64,000 nucleotides of DNA from contig NZ_JBHXHV010000004.1 in assembly GCF_042726155.1 (NCBI RefSeq), positions 248,001-312,000 of the forward strand. The letters are read 5' to 3'. Under the pieces are notes generated by a model. The model ran no database searches and was not told the origin of the DNA. It saw only the letters and a list, made by a program, of their open reading frames with translations. Below, one piece after another: positions 51,104 to 58,812 of this stretch; position 1 is the stretch's first letter; every line of letters begins with the position of its first letter. A program made the position numbers and the translations under genes. This DNA is from Leucobacter sp042726155. GTDB lineage: Bacteria; Actinomycetota; Actinomycetes; Actinomycetales; Microbacteriaceae.

Positions 51104-52467
51104 GTGATCAGCACCTCGACGCCGCGCAGCCCGTCACCGACTGGGCGGACTTCTCGTTCGACACCCGGCAGGTGCACGCCGGTGAGTACCCCGATCTCAA
51201 CACCGGTCTCAGGGTGCCGCCGATTGCGATGTCGGCCGGGTACGTCTTCGATGACTTCGACGATCAGGTCGACCGTTTCGCGGGGCGATCGATTGACCCG
51301 ATCTATTCACGGCAGGGCAATCCGACGAACTCGGTCGCCGAGGAGCGGCTCGCGTCGCTTGAGGGCGGCAGCGGGGCCGTCGCAGTATCGAGCGGGCAAG
51401 CTGCGATCTCGTCCGCACTGTTCGCGCTGGCGCAGCACGGTGATCACATCGTCTCGACGGCGTCGGTCTACGGCGGCACTCGCATCCTGTTCGGTCGCAG
51501 CTTCAAGCGCTTCGGCATCGAATTCGATTATGTGTGGGACGCGGCCGATGACGCCGAGTGGGAGCGTGCGATTCGCCCGAACACGAAGGCGATCTACACC
51601 GAGACGATTCCCAACCCGCGCAATGACGTCACCGATCTGCGCCGCATTTCTGAGGTCGCTGCGCGCTACAACCTCCCCGTCGTAGTCGATAACACGATCG
51701 GTACTCCCGCCCTGATTCGACCGTTCGAACACGGCAGCAGCATCGTCGTGCACTCGACGACCAAATTTCTCACCGGCCACGGGGCCGCTGTTGGCGGCGC
51801 GATCGTCGACGGCGGCAGCTTCGACTGGGAGGCGGCGGAACGCGCCGGGCGCTCATACCCGCTCATCACCGGCACTCCGCGGCCGGGGCTCGGCTCAATG
51901 CTCGACCGGTTTGGGAGCGGGGCTTACGCCCGCGCCGTGCGCGATGCTGTCGTGAACGACATTGGCCCCTCGCTGTCGCCGTTCAACGGCTTCCTGCTGC
52001 ACCAGGGTATGGAGACGCTGTCGCTGCGCATGGAGCGTCACGTCGACTCGTCGCTGGCCATCGCGGAGTGGCTCGAAGCCCAGCCCGAGGTGGAGTCGGT
52101 CGACTACTCGGGGCTTCCCTCGAACGCGTTGCACGACCTTGCCGTGCGCGACTACGGCGGCCGCACCGGCTCTGTCTTCGGCGTCACCGTGCGCGGCGGC
52201 ATCGATGGCGCGCGCGAGTTCGTCAACGGCGTTCGAGTGTTCTCGCGCATGACCGGTATCGGCGACACACGCTCGATGGTGATTCACCCGCTGACCTCGA
52301 CGCACGCGACCTTCTCCGAGGAGATCAACGACCGACTCGGCATCACCCCGGGTCTGCTGCGCCTATCGATCGGCCTCGAAGCGGTCGCGGATCTCAAGCG
52401 CGACCTGCGCGCGGGGCTCGACCGCGTCGCAGCGCTGGCCGCGCCAGCGGTCAGCTTCGCCGGCTGA
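51100..52467 (+). CDS. O-acetylhomoserine sulfhydrylase (MetY-like)
   Basis: 455 residues of the Cys/Met metabolism PLP family. The PLP lysine is K222 in 'VVHSTTKFLTGHG', and 'YSRQGNPTNSVAEERLASLE' and 'FNGFLLHQGMETLSLRMERH' are MetY-type segments. It makes homocysteine directly from O-acetylhomoserine and sulfide. The first 19-bp unit of the repeat array begins at the gene's stop codon. Confidence 0.9.
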   Translation: MSDQHLDAAQPVTDWADFSFDTRQVHAGEYPDLNTGLRVPPIAMSAGYVFDDFDDQVDRFAGRSIDPIYSRQGNPTNSVAEERLASLEGGSGAVAVSSGQAAISSALFALAQHGDHIVSTASVYGGTRILFGRSFKRFGIEFDYVWDAADDAEWERAIRPNTKAIYTETIPNPRNDVTDLRRISEVAARYNLPVVVDNTIGTPALIRPFEHGSSIVVHSTTKFLTGHGAAVGGAIVDGGSFDWEAAERAGRSYPLITGTPRPGLGSMLDRFGSGAYARAVRDAVVNDIGPSLSPFNGFLLHQGMETLSLRMERHVDSSLAIAEWLEAQPEVESVDYSGLPSNALHDLAVRDYGGRTGSVFGVTVRGGIDGAREFVNGVRVFSRMTGIGDTRSMVIHPLTSTHATFSEEINDRLGITPGLLRLSIGLEAVADLKRDLRAGLDRVAALAAPAVSFAG

Positions 52468-52562
52468 CCGCGAGGGTTTACGCTGAGCGCGAGGGTTTAC
52501 GCTGACCGCGAGGGTTTTTTCGGCCAGAAACCCCTCAGTTTCGCCGAGAACCCTCGTGTTCG
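52463..52562. repeat. array of 19-bp units, three direct then two inverted
   Basis: Units 52463-52481, 52482-52500 and 52501-52519 (core GCGAGGGTTT) follow each other exactly and the first covers the sulfhydrylase stop codon. Two inverted, looser copies (core AACCCCTC and AACCCTCG) follow at about 52525-52562. The same direct-then-inverted plan and period as the array at 36481. It may also terminate transcription from both sides. Confidence 0.8.
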
Positions 52563-52590
52563 ACCGGGTGCGTGGCCCGGCGCAGACGCG

Positions 52591-53436
52591 TCAGTTCGCG
52601 AGTTCCGCCCGCGCCGCCGCGAGGGCCTCGTCGGTCGAGGCGTAGCGGTGCTCGGGGCCGGGGAACGCGCGGGATCGAACCTCGTCGGCGTATGCCGCGA
52701 TAGCGGCAGCTGAGTCGTCGCCGATCGTCGCGTATCGCTTCACGAACTTCGCGGCACGACCCTCGGTGATGCCGAGAAGATCGTTCACCACGAGCACCTG
52801 GCCGTCGGCGTCACCAGCCCCGATGCCGATGATCGGAATGTGGAGTTCCTCACGCAGGAGCGCGGTGATCTCAGCGGGCACCGCCTCGACCACGAGGCAG
52901 AAGGCACCGGCCGCCTGCACACCGCGAGCCTCGCGTACGAGTCGCGCCGCCGTCTCGCCTGTGCGCCCCTGAGCGCGCAATCCACCGAGCGCGACCGCCG
53001 TCTGCGGCGTGAGACCGAGATGCGCCACGACAGGAATACCCGCAGCGACGATCGCACGAATGCGGCTGAGTCGCGGCTCCGATCCGCCCTCGAGCTTGAC
53101 CGCATCGGCGCCGGCCTCTTTCACGAAGCGCACCGACGTCGCGACCGCCTGCTCGTCGGAGATCTCGGTCGACCCGAACGGCACGTCGCTCACGAGAAAC
53201 GCCGTCTCGGTGCCACGCCGCACGGCGCGCGCCAGCACGAGCATCTCGTCGGTCGTTACCGGCACCGTCGAACCGTAGCCGAGCACCACCTGCGCGGCCG
53301 AATCACCCACGAGCACCATGTCCACGCCTGCCCGCTCGGCAGCGCGCGCACCCGGAAAGTCGTACGCCGTGACCATCACGATGGGCTCGCCGTTCGCTCG
53401 CTTCTCCGCGAGCATCGGAATCGTTACCTGCGTCAT
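52591..53436 (-). CDS. panB: 3-methyl-2-oxobutanoate hydroxymethyltransferase
   Basis: 281 residues. 'VTAYDFPGARAAERAGVDMVLVGDS' (first 20 residues suffice) is the PanB N-terminal signature, with Mg ligands in the VGDS and EGG motifs and catalytic Glu in 'VVEAVPAEI'. Makes ketopantoate from ketoisovalerate and methylene-THF. Last gene of the hadA-hadB-murB-DUF2520-panC-panB run; 19 bp after panC. Confidence 0.95.
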   Translation of the reverse strand: MTQVTIPMLAEKRANGEPIVMVTAYDFPGARAAERAGVDMVLVGDSAAQVVLGYGSTVPVTTDEMLVLARAVRRGTETAFLVSDVPFGSTEISDEQAVATSVRFVKEAGADAVKLEGGSEPRLSRIRAIVAAGIPVVAHLGLTPQTAVALGGLRAQGRTGETAARLVREARGVQAAGAFCLVVEAVPAEITALLREELHIPIIGIGAGDADGQVLVVNDLLGITEGRAAKFVKRYATIGDDSAAAIAAYADEVRSRAFPGPEHRYASTDEALAAARAELAN

Positions 53437-53455
53437 GTCGGTTCTCCTTGGCTCT

Positions 53456-54328
53456 TCAGTTCTCCCCGCCAGCGCGTGGCAGTGTCAACAGCGTGTTATC
53501 GATGAGGCGCACCGTGCCCACCCGCGCCGCGATCGCGCAGAGCACGGGCGATGCGACCTCGGTCACCGGAGCGAGCGAGCTCGCATCGACGAATGCCAGG
53601 TACTCGGGTTCGATACCGGCGGCAGCGAGAACCGTGGCCGCCCGCGCGTGAAGGGCCTCGCTGCGGGTCTCCCCCAGCGCCAGGGCAGCTTCGACGGCCT
53701 CAAGCGAACGCGGGATCGCGAGCGCCCGCGCTCGCTCATCATCCCTCAGACGCACGTTGCGGCTCGACTTCGCGAGGCCATCCGCATCGCGCACCGTCGG
53801 GCAGGCAACGATCTCGGCCGGAATCCCCAGGTCGGCAACCATTCGTCGCACGACCAGCAACTGCTGAGCGTCCTTCTGCCCGAAGTACGCTGCGTCAGCG
53901 CCGACGGCGAGCAGTAGTTTCGAGACGACGGTGGCGACGCCGTCGAAGTGGGCCGGGCCGCGCCCCGCGGCCTCGAGGGTCTGCGTCAACGGGCCGCCGA
54001 CGTGCACGGTTGTAGCGAACCCCTCCGGATACAGCTCTGACGCTTCGGGGGCAAAGACGATATCGACGCCCGCCGCCTCAGCGAGCGCAGCATCGGCGGC
54101 CTCCTGCCGCGGATAGGCGTCGAGATCAGAAGCCTCGGTGAACTGCGTTGGGTTCACGAAAATCGACATCACGGTCAGACCGCTGCGCCGACGGGCGGCA
54201 GCCACGAGCGAGATGTGCCCCTCGTGCAGCGCGCCCATCGTGGGAACGAGGCCAACGTGTTCGGCGCCGCCCGCGCGCGCTGCGCGCACGTTCTCGCGGA
54301 GTTCTTGCACCGTGCGAACGATCTTCAT
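53456..54328 (-). CDS. panC: pantoate--beta-alanine ligase
   Basis: 290 residues. 'GLVPTMGALHEGHISLVAAA' holds the ATP-binding HxGH and 'PTQFTEASDLDAYPR' the pantoate site; KMSKS-like 'KSSRNVRL' is present. Joins pantoate and beta-alanine. Its start overlaps the stop of the DUF2520 gene (ATGA). Confidence 0.95.
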   Translation of the reverse strand: MKIVRTVQELRENVRAARAGGAEHVGLVPTMGALHEGHISLVAAARRRSGLTVMSIFVNPTQFTEASDLDAYPRQEAADAALAEAAGVDIVFAPEASELYPEGFATTVHVGGPLTQTLEAAGRGPAHFDGVATVVSKLLLAVGADAAYFGQKDAQQLLVVRRMVADLGIPAEIVACPTVRDADGLAKSSRNVRLRDDERARALAIPRSLEAVEAALALGETRSEALHARAATVLAAAGIEPEYLAFVDASSLAPVTEVASPVLCAIAARVGTVRLIDNTLLTLPRAGGEN

Positions 54329-55050
54329 GCCTGACCTTTCGGCTGTGCAGCCCCGTCTGTGAGCAGCGTCCGGCTGGCCGCCACCATCGCATCGTACAGG
54401 GCGAGGCCGCGCGGGTCGCGCTCGGCTACGGCGGCACGCTGGCGAGCGATGGTGTCGGCATCGCCGCGCGCCACTGGGCCGGTCAGCGCTCGCTCGGCGC
54501 CGAGCCGCTCCCAGTTTGCGAGCGCGCCCGCTGCGAGTGGCGCGAGTGCCTCGCGCGGCACGCCGGCGGTTGCCGCAAGCCGCTCGGCGGTGGCTTCAAG
54601 CACCACGAGAAAGTTCGCGGCGATCGACGCCGAGGCGTGGTAGGCCGCGCGATCCTCGTCCCGCACACGAAACGCCCGCATGCCGAGCGTCGTCACGACG
54701 TCATTCGCGGCGTCTCGTGCTCGCTCCGTCGTGCCGTCGACCGCGGCCCAGGAGCCCGCGAATACCGTGCCAGGCCCCGTTGCCGACAGCAGCGGATGCA
54801 TGCTGCAGGCCTCGTGCGGGGCGAGTGGAGCGAGCGTCGTCGCGCCGGAGAGGTGCCCGACGATCCGCCCAGGCGCAATGCCGGCCGCAGCTTCAACGAT
54901 CGCAGCGTCTGGCACCGCGAGTAACACCAGTTCGGCGCCCTTGCCCGTCGCCCCTCGGCCTGCGAGCGGCAGCAAGTCGGCACCGGCCGCGCGCAGCGCG
55001 TGATCGATCGCGCCGCCCATGCGGCCCCGACCCACGACCTGAATACGCAT
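54325..55050 (-). CDS. Rossmann/DUF2520-domain oxidoreductase, candidate ketopantoate reductase
   Basis: 241 residues: an N-terminal dinucleotide-binding motif (VGRGRMGGAIDHAL, a GxGxxG variant) and a C-terminal helical DUF2520 domain ('AAYHASASIAANFLVVLEA'). The gene lies between murB and panC, overlapping panC, and no PanE is seen. I recall PanG-type alternative ketopantoate reductases having similar architecture, so reduction of ketopantoate is a reasonable inference, not shown. Confidence 0.75.
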   Translation of the reverse strand: MRIQVVGRGRMGGAIDHALRAAGADLLPLAGRGATGKGAELVLLAVPDAAIVEAAAGIAPGRIVGHLSGATTLAPLAPHEACSMHPLLSATGPGTVFAGSWAAVDGTTERARDAANDVVTTLGMRAFRVRDEDRAAYHASASIAANFLVVLEATAERLAATAGVPREALAPLAAGALANWERLGAERALTGPVARGDADTIARQRAAVAERDPRGLALYDAMVAASRTLLTDGAAQPKGQA

Positions 55051-55058
55051 GGCGCAGA

Positions 55059-56276
55059 TTACAGTTCGAGCCCGTACAGATTGGGTTCGGGGGCGAGGAT
55101 CACGCCGAATTCCTGCTGCACGCGCTGCACGACAAAGCGCGCCAGCTCGGCCACATCGTCGGCGGTCGCGCTGCCACGGTTCGTGATCGCGAGGGTGTGC
55201 TTCGACGAGATCGCGGCACCGGAGCCCGGCAGCCGGAAGCCGCGCCGCACACCGGCCTGATCGATGAGCCACGCAGCCGATAGCTTCACCATGCGCTCCG
55301 CTGGCGGTTGCGGTACGCGCAGCGGGTAACCGGCCTCCAGCTCCTCGAGCGTCGTGATCTCGTCTTCGGGCTCGGGCACCGGTTGCGGAAACTGCGGCGC
55401 ATCGTTCGGCAACGAACGCGCGAAGCGCTCGGTCACCAGCGGATTCGTGAAGAACGAGCCGGAGCTCCAGCTGTCGTGATCATCGGCGTCGAGCACCATG
55501 CCCTTGGACGCGCGGAGCCGCAGCACCGAGTCGCGGACGTCGCGGATCGGCACGCGTGCGCCGAGATCGACGCCGAGCGCCCCCGCCAACTGGGAGTAAG
55601 CGATGGGCGGTGAGAGCACCTCCGGCGCCGCGTGAGCGTGGCGACCTGGCGATGGCTGCTGAACGGATTCATCGGCGGCCTCGCCGATGCTGAGCACGAT
55701 GTCGATTGACAGCACGACACCCTCAAGCCCCTGCTTGATCGCGGAATCACGGTAGCCGAGGCCGAGCGAATCGGCCGGAATACGGCGCGCGTGCCCGCGC
55801 TCGCGATCGAGAAACTCGATCGAGTGGAGCACGTCTGAGAGTTCTTGACCGTAGGCACCAATGTTCTGCACGGGAGCGGCCCCCGCGAGCCCGGGGATGC
55901 CAGAGAGCGCCTCAATACCCGACCAGCCGTTGTCGACACAGGCGGCGACGAGATGATCCCAGTCGTGCCCAGCCTGAACGCGCAGCCGGATCTTGCCCGC
56001 GGGCAGTGCGTCGTCGTCCACGGGCGCGATGCCCGTGGTGCGCACGAGCAGCACGGTGCCCGGGAATCCCTCGTCGCTCATGACGGTGTTGGAGCCACCG
56101 CCGAGCAACATCCAGGGCTCACCCGTATCCCACAGCCCCTGCGCGTATGCAACAAGTTCGTCGACGGCGTGAGCAACGAGCACCCGCTCGGCGGGCCCGC
56201 CGACGCGCATCGTCGTGAGCTGCGAGAACGGGGTGCCGTCGCCCGCGGGCTCGGGGCCGATCTCAGGCAGAATCAC
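55059..56276 (-). CDS. murB: UDP-N-acetylenolpyruvoylglucosamine reductase
   Basis: 405 residues, longer than the usual 340-350 because of an insert near 200-225 (a Ser/Pro/His-rich stretch) and another around 290-315. 'MLLGGGSNTVMSDEGFPGTV' is the FAD-binding strand, 'IPGLAGAAPVQNIGAYGQEL' the type I MurB signature, and 'WSSGSFFTNPLV' carries the catalytic Ser. Makes UDP-MurNAc. GTG start overlapping hadB-like by 4 bp. Confidence 0.95.
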   Translation of the reverse strand: MILPEIGPEPAGDGTPFSQLTTMRVGGPAERVLVAHAVDELVAYAQGLWDTGEPWMLLGGGSNTVMSDEGFPGTVLLVRTTGIAPVDDDALPAGKIRLRVQAGHDWDHLVAACVDNGWSGIEALSGIPGLAGAAPVQNIGAYGQELSDVLHSIEFLDRERGHARRIPADSLGLGYRDSAIKQGLEGVVLSIDIVLSIGEAADESVQQPSPGRHAHAAPEVLSPPIAYSQLAGALGVDLGARVPIRDVRDSVLRLRASKGMVLDADDHDSWSSGSFFTNPLVTERFARSLPNDAPQFPQPVPEPEDEITTLEELEAGYPLRVPQPPAERMVKLSAAWLIDQAGVRRGFRLPGSGAAISSKHTLAITNRGSATADDVAELARFVVQRVQQEFGVILAPEPNLYGLEL

Positions 56277-56698
56277 GCGAACGCCGCCACGAGTTGCGCC
56301 TTGCCCAGCACGGTCGCGCCGTCGAAGACGACCTTGAGGTCAATGCGCGCGGTTCGGGCATCGGTGTCGAGCACGCCGACGGTGGCTGTCACCGTGATGC
56401 GCGCACCGTCGGCCGCGTCAACCGGCACCGGCCGGGTGAAACGAGACTGAAAGTCGCGCACGCTGCCTGCGGTGCCGAGCCAGTCGGTAGCCACGGAACC
56501 CGCAACCCCCATGGTGAGCATGCCGTGCGCGAGCACACCCGGAAGCCCGACCGACACCGCGACGTCATCGCGGTAATGAATGGGGTTGAAGTCTCCGGAG
56601 GCGCCCGCATACCGCACGAGTCGATCGCGGGTGAACTCGATCTCCCGCTCAGCAACCACGTCGCCGACGCTCAGCGCTGAAAAATCTGGGGTGGTCAT
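56273..56698 (-). CDS. MaoC-like dehydratase, HadB type
   Basis: 141 residues, hot-dog fold. The (R)-hydratase dyad is present: D36 and H41 in 'GDFNPIHYRDD'. In mycobacteria HadB pairs with HadA to dehydrate 3-hydroxyacyl-ACP; Microbacteriaceae lack mycolic acids, so the substrate is a shorter fatty acyl chain (inference). Position next to murB is conserved in many actinobacteria. Confidence 0.88.
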   Translation of the reverse strand: MTTPDFSALSVGDVVAEREIEFTRDRLVRYAGASGDFNPIHYRDDVAVSVGLPGVLAHGMLTMGVAGSVATDWLGTAGSVRDFQSRFTRPVPVDAADGARITVTATVGVLDTDARTARIDLKVVFDGATVLGKAQLVAAFA

Positions 56699-57150
56699 GC
56701 GGACTCCTCCTCGGCTGCGCGAACGACCAGGGTCGAGATCGCTGTCACGACGTGATCGCCGCTCGCATCAACAACGTCGCTCGACGCGGTCACCATTGAA
56801 TGCCCACCGAGCTGCTTCACCGACGCGATCGTCAGCGTCGCGGTGAGCTCGTCACCGGCCACGATCGGCCGTGTGTACGTGAAGCGCTGGTCACCGTGCA
56901 CGACGCGGGTGAAGTCGACCCCGGCGTCTGCATCCGCGAGCAACTGCGCGAGCGTCGCCTCCTGCACGACAACCGCGAAGGTCGGCGGCGCCACAACATC
57001 GGCGTACCCGGCGGCTCGCGCAGCCTCGGGATCATGATGCAGCGGCGACTCGCTGAGCACTGCACGAGCGAATTCGCGCACCTTCTCACGGCCGACGAGG
57101 TACGGGGCTGTCGACGGGTACACCCGTCCTTGGATCTCTGGATTCACCAC
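56695..57150 (-). CDS. MaoC-like protein, HadA type
   Basis: 151 residues, hot-dog fold. 'SESPLHHDPEAARAAGYADV' lacks the catalytic Asp of the hydratase motif, as expected for the structural HadA partner. GTG start (57150 or 57147). It heads the six-gene minus-strand operon; 4-bp overlap with hadB-like. Confidence 0.85.
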   Translation of the reverse strand: MVNPEIQGRVYPSTAPYLVGREKVREFARAVLSESPLHHDPEAARAAGYADVVAPPTFAVVVQEATLAQLLADADAGVDFTRVVHGDQRFTYTRPIVAGDELTATLTIASVKQLGGHSMVTASSDVVDASGDHVVTAISTLVVRAAEEESA

Positions 57151-57206
57151 GCTGCCAGTGTAGCGAGCGCGGTGATGCGCGGGGATCGGGCGGTATCTGC
57201 CTGGTA

Positions 57207-57884
57207 CTACTTCTTGCCACCGAACAGGCCGCCGAGCAGATCACCGAGGCCGCCACCAGCCGACTGCGCCGAGCCGCCAGAGCTCGCGCCACCGCCGAGC
57301 AGACCGCCCAGCAGATCGCCGAGGCCGCCAGCCGAGGACTGCGCGGAACTCGCGGAACCCGCGGATCCGGCCGAACCCGTCGACGAGGCGCCTCCCCCGA
57401 GCAAGCCGCCAAGCAGGTCGCCGAGCACGCCACCGAGGCCGCCGCCGTCGTTCGTCGCAACGGTCGACGTGGTCTGGTTGCCGGCCAACTTGCCTGCCAA
57501 GAACTGCATGATGAGCGGGGCGAGCAGCGGGAGCAGTTTCGGGATCAAGTCGGCGATCACCGAGTTACCCGAGTTTGAACCCAGCGCCACGGCGACGTCA
57601 TCTTTCTTGTCGCCGAGTACGTGCTTGACAATCTTGTCGCCGTCTTCTGGATCGATGGCATCGAGTGAGATCTTGCCAGCCGCTGGCTTGTGCTTTTGCA
57701 GCGCGGACTCGAGCTTGGCTGCGCCCTGCTGGTCGCTCGCGTTCACGGCGAGGCCCCCAACGAGCCCGGGCAATGCCTGGCGCACCGCCTCATCGATCGT
57801 CGCCTCGTCGACGCCGAACTTCGCGGCGAGTTCTGCGGTGGGAACCTGGCGAAGCAGGTCGTTGAGTTCGTTCGTGCTGGCCAT
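57207..57884 (-). CDS. DUF937-domain protein with Gly/Ser-rich repeats
   Basis: 225 residues. The N-terminal 130 residues are DUF937 ('ATIDEAVRQALPGLVGGLAV', 'IADLIPKLLPLLAPLIMQFL'), then a low-complexity tail made of repeated GLGDLLGGLLGGGASS-type units (three copies). ATG 57884 is preceded by GGAGG. YidB-like proteins have this domain; function unknown. Confidence 0.85.
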   Translation of the reverse strand: MASTNELNDLLRQVPTAELAAKFGVDEATIDEAVRQALPGLVGGLAVNASDQQGAAKLESALQKHKPAAGKISLDAIDPEDGDKIVKHVLGDKKDDVAVALGSNSGNSVIADLIPKLLPLLAPLIMQFLAGKLAGNQTTSTVATNDGGGLGGVLGDLLGGLLGGGASSTGSAGSAGSASSAQSSAGGLGDLLGGLLGGGASSGGSAQSAGGGLGDLLGGLFGGKK

Positions 57885-57977
57885 GAGATCCTCCATCGGG
57901 TCTGCGATCGGTCGCCCCACGGCGGCCGCACCGTTCAGGCTAGCGCCATGTGCCGCCCAGCACACCCGATTGAACGC

Positions 57978-58700
57978 CTATGCAGAAGGAATCAACAATA
58001 CGAGACTGAACACGACGAACGACACTGCCAGCACCGCACCACCCGTCAGCGCGACTGTGAGGTACGCGCGGGCGGGCACTGCCAGACCGCTCTGCACGCG
58101 GGTGAGCGAAGCGAGCGCCGGATCCTGCAGTGCAGTGTCGTGCTGAGCCGGGTCCGTGAGCGTGGCAAAGCTCGCGATGTCGGGCCGCTCGGGATCGATT
58201 GCGAGCCACGCGCCGCTGCCCACCGGCGGCGGCGTCGCCCCGGCCGGCAGCGCGACGGCAACCGGCGTGACGGCATCCCGCGCAATGCCGGCCTCGGTGG
58301 CACGCCCCGAGTTCTGGCGTCCTGCATCACCCCTGTGCGCGGCATAGAGCAACTGTTGCGCGCGACCGCCGCGCGATGCAGGCAGCGCGCGCACGAGCTT
58401 CGCAGGCACCGGTGTGACCGCCGGCACGGGCGCTGACAGGGCCTCGGTGAGCCGGCGAGTCATGGCCCCCTGATCCTGAATCAACATCACGAGCCCGACC
58501 ACGTAGCACGCGAGCATGATGACGGCCGCGATCATGTGGAAGGGCAGCGCGGCGGTGCTCGCTGCTGACCCAAGCCGAGGCATCGCGAGCAACCAGGCGC
58601 AGAGCCACCCCACCATCACTGCAGCCCCGGCGATGTACCACGCACCGCCCCGACGCATCACGCGCTGTTGCCGCTCCGCGAGTGTCTGCACCTGTTCCAT
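57978..58700 (-). CDS. hypothetical membrane protein
   Basis: 240 residues with two adjacent transmembrane helices near 20-65 (separated by a short loop), a cytoplasmic Ala/Pro-rich central part, and a third helix at about 205-235. No family recognised. ATG 58700 is the start nearest the accBC promoter region; it diverges from accBC. Confidence 0.7.
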   Translation of the reverse strand: MEQVQTLAERQQRVMRRGGAWYIAGAAVMVGWLCAWLLAMPRLGSAASTAALPFHMIAAVIMLACYVVGLVMLIQDQGAMTRRLTEALSAPVPAVTPVPAKLVRALPASRGGRAQQLLYAAHRGDAGRQNSGRATEAGIARDAVTPVAVALPAGATPPPVGSGAWLAIDPERPDIASFATLTDPAQHDTALQDPALASLTRVQSGLAVPARAYLTVALTGGAVLAVSFVVFSLVLLIPSA

Positions 58701-58799
58701 GCGAGCCAGCTTATGGGCGGCGGGCGAGGCTGTGGAGAGCGGTAACGATTCGCGGAAAGGTTTGTGCGATATATCCAAGGGTTGACCCCTGGCCTCGAA

Positions 58800-58812
58800 T
58801 AGGCTGTACCCC
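58800..58812 (+). promoter_or_regulatory. -10 box for leaderless accBC mRNA
   Basis: TAGGCT at 58800-58805 ends 7 nt before ATG 58813. A TTGACC lies only 12 bp upstream, too close for a standard -35. The box is identical to that of the beta-subunit gene at 33615. Confidence 0.5.
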
